DNA of 64,000 nt from Acidobacteriaceae bacterium (GCA_027452245.1 DAIDGW010000220.1:1-64000), one strand, 5' to 3'; counted from the stretch's first letter, positions 8,413 through 17,298 are shown. Numbers and translations: made by a program. Notes: generated by a model not told the origin, from the letters alone.

Positions 8413-9930
8413 CTATTGCGTCACGCGAAAAACCACGTTGCTTTTGAGCGTGCCGCCGGAAGTGGTCACTTCGACCGTGCCGGTAGTCGCGTCAGCGGGG
8501 ACGGTCGTTTCGATATAGGTACCCGAAATAATGGTGAATGTTCCTGACGTTCCATTGAAGCTGATGCTGGTAGCGCTCGCCAGATTGTTTCCCAGGATGC
8601 GGACCTTCGTTCCCACGCGGCCCGAGGTAGGCACGGTCTCTACGAACGGGCTGAGACCGACCGACAGCTTGTAGACGATGCCGATGCTGTAGCCTCCGGA
8701 GGAGGTCGAGCCGTAAAAGCTGCCGTCAGTCGCCTGCATTACGCCGGCGAATACGTCCGCGCCGTCGCCACCGTCTGCCGGAAGGAATCTGTGCAACGTG
8801 GTCAGCGTGCCGGTCGGTGTAATTTGGAAAACCGTCCCGCATCCAGCGAATTGGCACCCTCTGAGGCTGCCGCCAAGTCGCGTCGTACCGTAGAGATTTC
8901 CGTCAGTGCCTTGGACCAGCCCCGCAAGCGGGCTTTCACCGTCAGTGTTGTGAAAGCTGTGCAATGTTGTCAGCTTCCCGTTGGGCGTGAGCTTGAAGAC
9001 CGTTCCTTCCTTGAACGCCCCGCCTCCGTAAGTTGTCCCATAGAGGTTCCCGTCAGTGGCTAACACGATTCCTCCATTCGGAGCATAGCCGTCGGTGCAT
9101 GTTGCTTTGGAGCAAAAGCTGTAAAGCGTGGTCAGCTTCCCGTTGGGCGTGAGCTTGAAGGCCGTTCCTTGCTCGAACGCCCCGCCTCCGTAGGTTACCC
9201 CGTAGAAGTTCCCGTCCACAGCTTGCACCAACGTCCCGGCGGGTTCTGCACCATCAGCGCAGTCGGCCAAGTTGCAGAAGCTGTGAAGCGTGGTCAGCGT
9301 CCCTGACGGTGTAATCTCGAATACCGTTCCACAACCGTTATAGTTACAGACGACGGAATTGTTGTTGGCTCCGCCATTTTCCGTCGTCCCGTAAAAGTTC
9401 CCATCGGGTGCTTGTATCAGCCCTTCGGGCCATGCGCCATCCGGGCAGTTCGCTTGGGAACAGAAGGCGTAGAGCGTGGTCAGCGCACCGGTGGGGCTCA
9501 CCCGGAAAACCGTGCCGCAGCCGTCAGTACTGCAGTTGCTGCTCGTCCCGCCGAGGCGGGTCGTACTGTAGAAGTTCCCGTCGGTAGCCAGGACCAAGGG
9601 CCCGCCCGGATCCGAGCCGTCGCTGAAGTCGAAACTGTAGAGCAGCGTAAAACCGCCTGAAGGAGTCATTCTGAAGACGGTGCCATCGAAATTTGCACCC
9701 TCTAGAGCACCTGTTGTGAAGAAGTTTCCGTCGAGGCCCTGAACGAAGCTGCTGGCGCAGCACTCGGTAATATTAAAGTTTGCCAGCTTCTCGTACTTCT
9801 GCGCGGGTGAGGAATTTGCAGCTACAGCGATGAAGACGAGAGTGAGACAGCCGAATTTCATGATTTTCGACGTGCTGTTCATTTTGCGCTTTGGAGCAGC
9901 GAGAATTGCAGAGATTAGCGGTCGCGACAT
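8413..9930 (-). CDS. GloVer-repeat secreted protein with IPT/TIG domain
   Basis: Choice-of-anchor tandem-repeat (TIGR03803, GloVer) protein of 505 residues. A signal peptide ends near residue 43 (SSPAQ). Seven repeats of about 45-60 residues follow, each with a core like LVQATDGNFYGTT-GG plus GTVFK-TP-G-LTTL, suggesting a seven-bladed propeller. A C-terminal IPT/TIG immunoglobulin-like domain (about residues 430-505) completes it. The ATG at 9930 has AAAGGA upstream; 9882 is an alternative start nearer the signal peptide. Two repeats are near-identical at DNA level (around 8965-9033 and 9130-9198), indicating recent internal duplication. Flanked by the 94-bp repeats. Likely extracellular; function unknown. 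Confidence 0.9.
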   Translation of the reverse strand: MSRPLISAILAAPKRKMNSTSKIMKFGCLTLVFIAVAANSSPAQKYEKLANFNITECCASSFVQGLDGNFFTTGALEGANFDGTVFRMTPSGGFTLLYSFDFSDGSDPGGPLVLATDGNFYSTTRLGGTSSNCSTDGCGTVFRVSPTGALTTLYAFCSQANCPDGAWPEGLIQAPDGNFYGTTENGGANNNSVVCNYNGCGTVFEITPSGTLTTLHSFCNLADCADGAEPAGTLVQAVDGNFYGVTYGGGAFEQGTAFKLTPNGKLTTLYSFCSKATCTDGYAPNGGIVLATDGNLYGTTYGGGAFKEGTVFKLTPNGKLTTLHSFHNTDGESPLAGLVQGTDGNLYGTTRLGGSLRGCQFAGCGTVFQITPTGTLTTLHRFLPADGGDGADVFAGVMQATDGSFYGSTSSGGYSIGIVYKLSVGLSPFVETVPTSGRVGTKVRILGNNLASATSISFNGTSGTFTIISGTYIETTVPADATTGTVEVTTSGGTLKSNVVFRVTQ

Positions 9931-10062
9931 CCAGAAATCCTTTCGCGGGACGGACTGACGATCCTCCAGCAGCGCTAGCGCGAGGCGGGCCGTCTAGAAA
10001 TGCAGGCTCTTCTGGGGGAAGAGCGATAGCCGGAGAATTATCCTTCGGGGCGGCTATGCTGT

Positions 10063-10156
10063 CAATTGGGGAAACATCCGGATTACACTCATCGTCCAAA
10101 CATACCTGTGCGAACCGAATCGCAACGAGTCGGAATTTGAGTGTTAACGCCTGGTT
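10063..10156 (+). repeat. 94-bp direct repeat, copy R5
   Basis: Second near-identical copy of the repeat at 8297-8390, in the same orientation, 132 bases upstream of the GloVer start codon. Same ACACTCA / TGAGTGT arms and internal CCGA..TCGG hairpin. Confidence 0.85.
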
Positions 10157-10543
10157 ACGGCAGTCATCGTGCAAGCTGGCGAACGCCCTGCGAAAATGCT
10201 CCAGTCGTGTTCGATGAGATTCCACCTCGGCGAGCCCCGGAGCCAGCGGTTTTACATTTTTAATTTTGCATTCATTTCTGCATTTTCCCCAGTATTGTTC
10301 GCAACCACGTGGCCTCTTTGGTGGCACCCGCTGTCATTTCAGGACAAGTTTGTGTTAGGGGTTTGATAAGGAGCAAGCGCTGATGGCCGAACCCGTCTGT
10401 GATGCACGGACATCGTGACCGACCTCGCGGCCGCCCCGCTCTTGAACACGCGAAAGCTGCGGCAGTTCCTCTGTTACACTGCCCACGAAAACGACGTAGA
10501 CGTCCCGGCTGTTTCAAGATTTCCAGAGTGAACGGAAGGTGAC
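10157..10543. other. Gene-free stretch before the selenoprotein gene
   Basis: 387 bases with no supported gene. An AT-rich patch lies at 10250-10290. The frames that cross it are short or overlap the GloVer N-terminus. The promoter of the following gene is expected here but could not be placed. Confidence 0.35.
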
Positions 10544-10798
10544 ATGAACATCGAAATCATCTCGTGCCCGACCTGAACTGGCAATCAGGCCAAGGCTGCG
10601 AGTCTCGCGGCCCGAATCAGGGAACGGATCGGCATCACACCTACCATCAAATCGGGCGCCGTTGGCCAATTCGATGTGATCGCGGACGGCGAGCCAGTTG
10701 CCACCCGAGGCGGAAACTGGTTCACGCGCAGATTTGGCGCAGGCTATCCAGATCTGGACCGTCTGCTCGATGCGCTCGAAAAGCGAATCCGAAAATAA
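10544..10798 (+). CDS. SelW/Rdx-family selenoprotein (in-frame TGA = Sec)
   Basis: Reading through one TGA (10574-10576) gives 84 residues beginning MNIEIISCPTU, with the redox motif Cys8-Pro-Thr-Sec11. The rest fits the thioredoxin-like Rdx/SelW family: GQFDVIADGEPVATRGG, then NWFTRRFGAGYPD and a final amphipathic helix. Length matches SelW (about 87 residues). GGAAGG lies a few bases before the ATG. A hairpin 18-36 bases after the TGA satisfies the usual bacterial SECIS rules. It probably works as a small cytoplasmic thiol/selenol oxidoreductase. The alternative is a Cys gene broken by a nonsense mutation, but the uninterrupted family match on both sides and the hairpin argue against it. 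No sel genes lie in the window. Confidence 0.85.
10594..10612 (+). promoter_or_regulatory. Bacterial SECIS-like hairpin
   Basis: GGCTGCGA pairs with TCGCGGCC (eight pairs, one G-U) around the loop GUC. The loop starts with G, 26 bases after the last base of the TGA. This fits the bacterial SECIS model of Zhang and Gladyshev: G among the first two loop bases and a spacing of 16-37 bases from UGA. It would recruit SelB for selenocysteine insertion. Confidence 0.7.
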
Positions 10799-11040
10799 AC
10801 CACCGGCCATTTCACTACGCGAGCTCGAAGTGTGACAAGCTTGGCGCGGGTTGCCGGCGCGTTTCGGCCACTTGGCCGTCTGATCACCCGGCCGCAAAAG
10901 AACGACGAGCAGAGATGCAGGCTAGACGATCTCCTGAGTCATGTAGCAGCAAAGCCCAGCCCTCGACCGCGAAGTCTGAGGCACGCGCTGCGGCGTCGGC
11001 CCCCTAACGTCCGCAAAACAAAAAGAGCAGGCAGCGTTCC

Positions 11041-11208
11041 TCATCCGCGCTTGAGAAATCTCAGGTAGAAAGCTGCGAAAACCAGCACGATTCCTATATT
11101 GGCGATCAGCCTTTCCCAGAAGCGGTGCCGGAAGAACAGGAAATCCACGCCGACTACTGCGGCCACCATCAGCAATACGTAGAGCACGATCGTTAGCTGC
11201 TTTTCCAT
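11041..11208 (-). CDS. Small two-helix membrane protein
   Basis: 55 residues beginning MEKQLTIVLYVLL, with two hydrophobic helices (residues about 5-22 and 33-49) split by a basic FFRHRFWER turn and ended by KRG. The frame extends to 11355, but the extra 49 residues are Pro/Gly/Arg-rich and unlike a real N-terminus. The ribosome site (GAGCAAG) is weak. Orphan; no function inferred. Confidence 0.55.
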   Translation of the reverse strand: MEKQLTIVLYVLLMVAAVVGVDFLFFRHRFWERLIANIGIVLVFAAFYLRFLKRG

Positions 11209-11834
11209 CTTGCTCTTAATATTAAACAAATCCCGGTTAGACAGGTCCGCCTGTTCCCCTAAACCACCACCTGTTTTCCTTCTCCCCGGCTCTGGGCTTC
11301 TGTGGGAGCGGCACCCTGAGCAGGTGCTGATCGGGCCTTCGTCCATAAGGCTCAATCATTTACAGCGAATGTACATACATAATGATAGCTACTGCGATAT
11401 ATGGAATCGACGCCAGGGTGGTTTCCTGCCCCCTAGGGCGATTTCTGGCCTCCGGCCGACGTCCGGGATGGTGGATGTCGAGGTCGTCGCTCTAATGGCA
11501 TTGCAGGCCCCGCAAAGGGCATTCTGGGCGAGGCTCTGAGCGCCGAACCAAAACTTCTGAAGTGTACATACAATTGTGGAACTACTTGCAGTCTCGGGTC
11601 CGATAAATCGAGGCGTTCTGCGGAAGCTGAATCGAATCAAGCACTTGTGGGCGACCCCGCCCGAAGTGCTCGGTTGAATACTAATCGATGCCGAAGGTGC
11701 TGTTGCGATTTTCAACAACTCTATTCAGGCAATCGCTTTACCCGAGAACGCCGCCCCGGATCGTGATCCATTTTGCCGGCATTTCCCTGCGCGATGGGGA
11801 GGATCAGACGGCCCGGCTCCGGCGGCGTCTCCCG
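11209..11834. other. 626-base region without a supported gene
   Basis: Open frames here are short and have compositions unlike genes. Visible structure: GTACATACA occurs twice (near 11370 and 11563), each in an AT-rich context, which could be protein-binding sites or chance. Nothing else recognised. Confidence 0.4.
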
Positions 11835-12518
11835 TTATTCATCGGCAAGTCGCGCTGCCTGCTTGAATATTTCCACGAACATCGTCCGCGTCAGCTTTCC
11901 TGTCTGCGTATTCTGATTCGACGGATGATATGAGGCCAGCAGGATTTTCCTATCCGGCATCCGGTAACTGACGCCATGCTTGAAAACGTATGCGGCACGG
12001 CGCGCGAGCAGTCCGCGGCGTTTCAGATGATTGAGATAAGCATCGAAGCCAATCTTTCCCAGCGCCACGATCACCCTCACATCTTTCAATCCGGCCAGTT
12101 CCCGATCGAGATACTCCGAGCAGTTTAGGAGTTCCTGCGGCAAGGGCTTGTTGTCCGGAGGCGCGCATCGCACCGCGGCGGTGATGTACAGATCTTTCAG
12201 TCTGAGTCCGTCGTTGCGATCGGTCGCGGTGGGCTGGCTGGCAAAGCCGGTTTCGTGCAGCACGGGATACATGAAGTTGCCGGACGAATCCCCAGTAAAG
12301 GGACGCCCGGTGCGATTCGAGCCGTGTGCCCCGGGAGCCAGACCGAGAATGAGGACGCGCGCCTTGGCATCTCCAAAGCCTGGGACAGGTTTGCCCCAGT
12401 ACTCCCAATGAAGATATGCACGACGCTTGACGCGCGCGACCTCCCGCCGGTACTCCACCAGTCGCGGACAACGCGTGCAGGCGATGACTTCTTTATTCAG
12501 GATTGAAAGCCAGGACAT
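11835..12518 (-). CDS. Uracil-DNA glycosylase family 5 (UDGb type)
   Basis: Removes uracil (and probably hypoxanthine) from DNA at the first step of base excision repair. 227 residues. Cys14 and Cys17 (CTRC) begin the iron-sulfur cluster motif. Motif A reads GLAPGAHGSNRTGRPFTGD, the UDGb form in which the family 1 Asp/Asn is replaced. Motif B is SYHPSNQNTQTGKLT, with the family's His-Pro-Ser. The start ATG lies at 12518. Single gene with no evident operon partner. Confidence 0.93.
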   Translation of the reverse strand: MSWLSILNKEVIACTRCPRLVEYRREVARVKRRAYLHWEYWGKPVPGFGDAKARVLILGLAPGAHGSNRTGRPFTGDSSGNFMYPVLHETGFASQPTATDRNDGLRLKDLYITAAVRCAPPDNKPLPQELLNCSEYLDRELAGLKDVRVIVALGKIGFDAYLNHLKRRGLLARRAAYVFKHGVSYRMPDRKILLASYHPSNQNTQTGKLTRTMFVEIFKQAARLADE

Positions 12519-12814
12519 CGCTGCCCATTACAACATATCAGGAAGAGCTCAGAGGCTACTCAGGCGGCCACTCCGTACCGAAATGCCATGTTCGCCTTCC
12601 GAGAAAGTGAGGTTCCCGCCTGGGCTTTCCGCGGCAATAATTCAGGCCGGATTAAGGGTCCCGCATCCCACCTCTTGCAATTGAGGCCGGAGCGGGCGTA
12701 TAGACCAATAAGCGTCTCCGCCGCTCCGAAAACGGAGCGGACTGGGTTCTCGAAAAAACTGGGGAGTTTTCCCTCAAATTCATCGGAATTGCTGAATTCT
12801 GTGGAGGAACATTT

Positions 12815-13339
12815 ATGGCCACGCTGAATGTCAATGGAGTGCAACGGGAAGTCGAGGCTTCGCCCGACACACCGCTGCTTTACGTTCTGCGCAACGATCT
12901 TCAGCTCATCGGTCCGCAGTTCGGCTGTGGCCTGGCGCAGTGCGGGGCCTGCGCGGTTCTGATCGACGGCAAGGAAGCGCGTTCCTGTGTGACCGCCCTG
13001 TCCGACGTAGCTGCTCACCAGGAAATCACCACGCTCGAAGGCCTGCCCGCGCGCTGGGCGAAGCAGAAAGGCCTTTCCGCCGACGAAGCGAAGTCCGCGC
13101 TTCATCCCGTGCAGCAGGCCTGGATCGAAGAGCAGACTCCGCACTGCGGATTTTGCCAGAACGGCATGATGATTAAGGCCACCGAACTGCTCGAGAGCAA
13201 TCCGAATCCCACTGTGGCGCAAATCAAAGACGCCTTCACCAATTCGGGACCGTCTCCGAACCTCTGCCGCTGCGGCACTTATACCGCGATCATTGAAGCC
13301 GTGCAACATGCCGCCACGATCATGGCGAAAGGGAGATAA
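12815..13339 (+). CDS. IorA-type (2Fe-2S) subunit of molybdenum hydroxylase
   Basis: Small subunit of an isoquinoline 1-oxidoreductase-like / xanthine dehydrogenase family enzyme; 174 residues. The N-terminal plant-type ferredoxin domain has CGLAQCGAC plus a later Cys. The C-terminal [2Fe-2S] helical domain has CGFCQNGM and CRCGTY. It carries electrons from the molybdenum subunit encoded two bases downstream. Strong ribosome site GGAGGAAC before the ATG. There is no FAD subunit next to it, as is typical for IorAB enzymes that use cytochrome-type acceptors. Confidence 0.95.
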   Translation: MATLNVNGVQREVEASPDTPLLYVLRNDLQLIGPQFGCGLAQCGACAVLIDGKEARSCVTALSDVAAHQEITTLEGLPARWAKQKGLSADEAKSALHPVQQAWIEEQTPHCGFCQNGMMIKATELLESNPNPTVAQIKDAFTNSGPSPNLCRCGTYTAIIEAVQHAATIMAKGR

Positions 13340-13341
13340 CG

Positions 13342-15726
13342 ATGGCCAGCATAAGCGAAAAACCAATGGACGTTTTCGGAGCCACACTCTCGCGCCGTCA
13401 TTTTCTGAAAGCCGGAGGCATTCTCGCGGTTGGATTCAGTGTTGCCGGTCCGGAATTGCTCACGGCAGGCACGAGCCAGCGCACAACCATGAAGAACTCG
13501 CTCGATCCCACGCTGCCCAGTTCCTGGATCGAGATTCATCCCGACAACACGATTTTAATCCGCACCGGCAAAAACGATTTCGGCCAGAGCACTACCTTCA
13601 CCGCCTACAGGCAGATTGTGGCCGATGAATTGAGCGTGCCCTTCGAGGCGATCACCACCGTCATCGCTGGCGATACGGATAAAACGCCCGATGGCAGCGG
13701 CGCCTTCGACTTCCTTGGCGGAGGGATGCCGAACATCCGCAAGGCCGCCGCCTACACGCATCAGGCCCTGCTCGATCTCGCCTCCGAACGCCTGGGCGTA
13801 CCGAAAAGCAAGCTGGCAGTGAAAGACGGAATCGTCTCGGGAGGCGGAAAGAGCGTTTCCTACGGCGATCTCGTCAAGGATCAGCAACTGAAGCTCACGA
13901 TCCCGGTGAAAGGCAGCCTGACCAGCATCTCTGGATTGACGATCGAAGGCAATCCGCCGATGAAGCCGGTCAGTGAATATACCGTGATTGGCAAGTCGTT
14001 CAAAAATTCGGTTACCAGTTCAAAAGTTGCGGCCAAAGAAACCTGGGCGACCGATGTGCGGTTGCCCGGCATGTTGCATGCCCGTGTCGTGCATCCGAAA
14101 ACGCTGGGCTCAACGCTCGTCTCCGCGGGCAAACTCGACCAGGCGAAATTCCCCAACTCCCAGGTCATCGTAAAGGGAAACCTTGTAGGCGTGGTGGCTT
14201 CCAGCGAGTGGGAGGCAATCCAGGCGGCCGATCAGGTGGCAAAAGACACAAAGTGGACCGACTGGAAAGGACTGCCCGGCAACGCGAAGCTTTATCAGCA
14301 ACTTCGAAAACAAAGCGATTGGACAGCCGCGCCGGTGCAGAAGAGTGACGATACAAAAGGAAGCCCCGCAGCCGTGCTGGCCTCGGCTCACAAGAAGCAT
14401 TCCGCAACCTACGAACTGCCCTACATGAAGCACGCGCCCATCGGCCCGACCATGGCTCTCGCCGATGTCCAGGCCGATGGCACGGTGCACATCTACACCC
14501 ACAACCAAAATCCGCAAGCGCTTCGCGGAGAGATCGCGAAGATGCTTCACACCACCCCCGATCAGGTGATTGTGCACGCCTATCCCGGGCCCGGCCACTA
14601 CGGGCGTTCGAACGGCGGAAACGCCGGCGCTGAGGACGAAGCCGTGCTGCTCTCGCAAGCCGTGGGCAAACCGGTGCGCGTGCAGTGGATGCGCGCTGAC
14701 GATATGCAGTGGTCCACGCAATCTCCCGCGGCTTTTTCGGATATTCAGATTGCCCTCGACGACAATCACAAAATTGTGGCGTATCAGGCCGACCACTACA
14801 TGCCTGCCATGCAAGACGATCGTCCGGTCGGTGCGGTGCTGGCGGGCCTGCCCACGATGTCGGCGCCCGATGTCCACTCCGGCGGCGCGACCTCCACTGT
14901 CAACGAGATTCAGGATCCCTGGATTTACACTTCCGTGCCCAACGTTCTCGAGCGCGGCCATGGCACCTTCCAGGTAGGACAAAAAGCCTCGCCGATCGCG
15001 GTCGGCCTGCGCGATCACAGCATGCGCACGCCCGTGCAATATCAGCAGAACTATCCGCGAGAGTTGGCCATGAATGAGGCCGCGGCGCTGGCCGGAGTGG
15101 ACGCCATTCAGTTCCGCATCGACAATGCCAGGACCGGCAATAAGAAGACCGACAGTGCGAAAGCAGAACGGCTGATCGGCGTGCTGAACTCCGTGCGCGA
15201 TGCCTCCGGCTGGGATACCCGTCCTTCGCCGCATTCCGGCGCCGTCTCGACCGGGCCGCAGCCCGTGCGCGGCCGTGGCGTGTCGTCACTCCTGCGGAAC
15301 GGAACCTACTGGGCCTGCGTCTGTCACATCGCTGTCACTCCCGACAGCGGCGTGATCAAGGTGGAGAAGTATACGATCGCGGTCGATCCCGGCATCATCG
15401 TGAACCCGCTGCAACTCAAGCGTCAGGTACAAGGCGGCGCGGTGATGGGCATCAGCCATGCCCTGCTCGAAGAAGTCCTGTTTGATGAGAGCGGCGTAAC
15501 CCAGTATGACTGGAATAGCTATCCCATCCTGACGATGGCCGACATTCCCGAGATTAAGGTTGAGCTGATCAACAATCCGAAGGTCGGCAGCTACGGAGGA
15601 GGATCGGAAGCGGCGAACGCGCTGGCCGCACCCGCGATTGCAGCCGCCCTGCACGACGCCACGGGGAAAATTCTGCGCCGTCTCCCGCTGAAACCCGAGT
15701 ACGTAAAGGCGATGCTATCAACATAG
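13342..15726 (+). CDS. IorB-type molybdopterin-binding oxidoreductase subunit
   Basis: Large catalytic subunit, 794 residues. An N-terminal twin-arginine signal (SRRHFLKAGGILAVG, about residues 17-31) indicates export with the folded cofactor, probably co-exported with the IorA partner. Aldehyde-oxidase/xanthine-dehydrogenase molybdenum domains follow, including GPGHYGRSNGGNAGAEDEA, NPQALRGE and the C-terminal GSYGGGSEA segment near the active-site glutamate. Ribosome site GGGAG before the ATG. Substrate cannot be told from sequence; aldehydes or N-heterocycles are typical. Confidence 0.93.
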   Translation: MASISEKPMDVFGATLSRRHFLKAGGILAVGFSVAGPELLTAGTSQRTTMKNSLDPTLPSSWIEIHPDNTILIRTGKNDFGQSTTFTAYRQIVADELSVPFEAITTVIAGDTDKTPDGSGAFDFLGGGMPNIRKAAAYTHQALLDLASERLGVPKSKLAVKDGIVSGGGKSVSYGDLVKDQQLKLTIPVKGSLTSISGLTIEGNPPMKPVSEYTVIGKSFKNSVTSSKVAAKETWATDVRLPGMLHARVVHPKTLGSTLVSAGKLDQAKFPNSQVIVKGNLVGVVASSEWEAIQAADQVAKDTKWTDWKGLPGNAKLYQQLRKQSDWTAAPVQKSDDTKGSPAAVLASAHKKHSATYELPYMKHAPIGPTMALADVQADGTVHIYTHNQNPQALRGEIAKMLHTTPDQVIVHAYPGPGHYGRSNGGNAGAEDEAVLLSQAVGKPVRVQWMRADDMQWSTQSPAAFSDIQIALDDNHKIVAYQADHYMPAMQDDRPVGAVLAGLPTMSAPDVHSGGATSTVNEIQDPWIYTSVPNVLERGHGTFQVGQKASPIAVGLRDHSMRTPVQYQQNYPRELAMNEAAALAGVDAIQFRIDNARTGNKKTDSAKAERLIGVLNSVRDASGWDTRPSPHSGAVSTGPQPVRGRGVSSLLRNGTYWACVCHIAVTPDSGVIKVEKYTIAVDPGIIVNPLQLKRQVQGGAVMGISHALLEEVLFDESGVTQYDWNSYPILTMADIPEIKVELINNPKVGSYGGGSEAANALAAPAIAAALHDATGKILRRLPLKPEYVKAMLST

Positions 15727-15786
15727 TGCGAAGCGGGCATGAAGATGTCCCGCAGAAGGACGGGCCTTGGTGGGCGATCCCGCACC

Positions 15787-17298
15787 TCACGCTACTTCCT
15801 GCGACTCAGAGATGTCGGCTGATTTCTTGAGGGGGAACATCACCCGAATCGACGTCCCGGTGCCATTGGACTCAATGTCGAGCGTTCCGCGGAGTTGAAT
15901 CACCCGTTCTCGCATGCCTCGGACGCCCACTCCCACCGGCCCCGAGCCTAGCAGCACGGCCTTTTTCTCCGGAGGAATACCCTTGCCTTCATCGTGGATT
16001 TCGAGCAGCAGCGCGTCCTGCGACCGGGTTAGCCGGACACTCGCCTTCTTGCTTCCAGAATGCCGGTGCACATTCGTGAGGCACTCCTGCACCACGCGGA
16101 AAATCGCGATCTCCAGTTCGGGATTCACGCGTCCGAAATCTTCGGCCAGATCCAGCGTGGTGGCGATGCCGCTTCGTTTCGCGAATCCATCGATGTACCA
16201 CTGCAGCGCAGAGCACAATCCCATTTCATCCAGCAGCGGAGGATGCAGCAGATGCGACATGGTGCGCAGCTCAGAACTCAAGCTCTGCAATAGCGTTTCC
16301 GTGTCCGAGATCAGGTTGGTTCGATCGCCACCCGCGCCGTTCGTCCTCTTCAATTGAGCAACGTTCATGGCGAGCGCCGCGACGATCTGTCCGGCGCTGT
16401 CATGCAGTTCGCGCGCCAGCCGCCGGCGTTCTTCGTCCTGAATTTGCAGCAGGCGTGCACTGAGTTCACGGGCTGCATCCTGCGCCACTTTGCGTTGGGT
16501 TATGTCGCGTACTGCGCTGGTGAACAACAATCCCTGCTCAGTTTCCAGCGGACTGAGGCTGATCTCCACAGGAAATTCCCGGCCGTCCTTGCGCAAAGCG
16601 TACAGCTCCAGAGCTTCGTCGATCGACCGAGAGCGCGGCTCGGATGCGAAACTGCTTCGCTGCGGAAGGTGACGATTGCGGAACCGAGCCGGCATCAGCA
16701 TTTCCACCGGTTGTCCCAACAACTCCTCCCGCGTGTAGCCAAAAACTTTCTCGGTTTGCGAATTTATGAAGACGATCTTCCCATCCTTGTCAGTCACCAC
16801 CATCGCGTCGGGCGCCGACTCGAGCAGCGCCCGGAATCTCGCCTCGGCGCGAGCTAACTCAGCCGTGCGATGCGTTTCTTCTTCCGCCGCCATCCGGCGG
16901 CGTGCACTGCGGCGGTATCCCTCCGCCAACCCGATGATGAAGACACCCAGTACGACGAAGCTCACCAATCCGTAAATTTCACGGCGGTCCTCGAAGTGGA
17001 AGGTGTGATAAGGAGGGATGAGCCAATACCAGATCCCCAGCGTTTCAATCACTAACGCGACTAAGGACTGCCAGAATCCGCAGTACCACGCCGCGAAAAC
17101 GATCGACAGCCATGCCAGATGATAGGGATTGTGTTCTCCAAATGCGAAAACCAGCGCTTTGCGAAGCAGGAGAGAGGCAATGGCCGCCAGAATCGCCAGC
17201 GCGTAACGGACAGTTTGCTGCCCGGTATTGTTCAGCAGCGCAGGTTCGAAAACCTGCTGCCAGCGTTTCAGACCTTCCGATTTAGAACCTGAACCCAC
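15787..17298 (-). CDS. Membrane PAS sensor histidine kinase (NarL-system type)
   Basis: 503 residues. N-terminal DUF4118-like membrane block of about four helices (residues 30-120), a PAS domain (about 150-270, FRALLESAPDAMVVTDKDG), then a HisKA_3 dimerisation helix with the phospho-accepting His in RRLARELHDSAGQ, and a HATPase (VVQECLTNVHRHSG; DEGKGIPP; GVGVRGMRERV). Such kinases phosphorylate LuxR/NarL response regulators. No regulator gene is adjacent, so the partner is elsewhere. Convergent with iorB. Confidence 0.92.
   Translation of the reverse strand: MGSGSKSEGLKRWQQVFEPALLNNTGQQTVRYALAILAAIASLLLRKALVFAFGEHNPYHLAWLSIVFAAWYCGFWQSLVALVIETLGIWYWLIPPYHTFHFEDRREIYGLVSFVVLGVFIIGLAEGYRRSARRRMAAEEETHRTAELARAEARFRALLESAPDAMVVTDKDGKIVFINSQTEKVFGYTREELLGQPVEMLMPARFRNRHLPQRSSFASEPRSRSIDEALELYALRKDGREFPVEISLSPLETEQGLLFTSAVRDITQRKVAQDAARELSARLLQIQDEERRRLARELHDSAGQIVAALAMNVAQLKRTNGAGGDRTNLISDTETLLQSLSSELRTMSHLLHPPLLDEMGLCSALQWYIDGFAKRSGIATTLDLAEDFGRVNPELEIAIFRVVQECLTNVHRHSGSKKASVRLTRSQDALLLEIHDEGKGIPPEKKAVLLGSGPVGVGVRGMRERVIQLRGTLDIESNGTGTSIRVMFPLKKSADISESQEVA

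Noticed and set aside
9773-10327. Minus-strand frame of 184 codons upstream of the GloVer gene
   Set aside because: Overlaps the GloVer N-terminus and runs through a 94-bp repeat, with no family match.
10514-10897. Minus-strand open frame of 127 codons over the selenoprotein locus
   Set aside because: Arg/Pro/Ser-rich with no domain and no ribosome site. It is antisense to the SelW-like frame, which has a family match.
10564-11007. Plus-strand open frame of 147 codons overlapping the selenoprotein in another frame
   Set aside because: Low-complexity basic composition and no start signal. The GC-rich shadow explains it.
11370-11572. GTACATACA pair as an operator
   Set aside because: Only nine bases, far apart, with no gene suitably placed; chance cannot be excluded.
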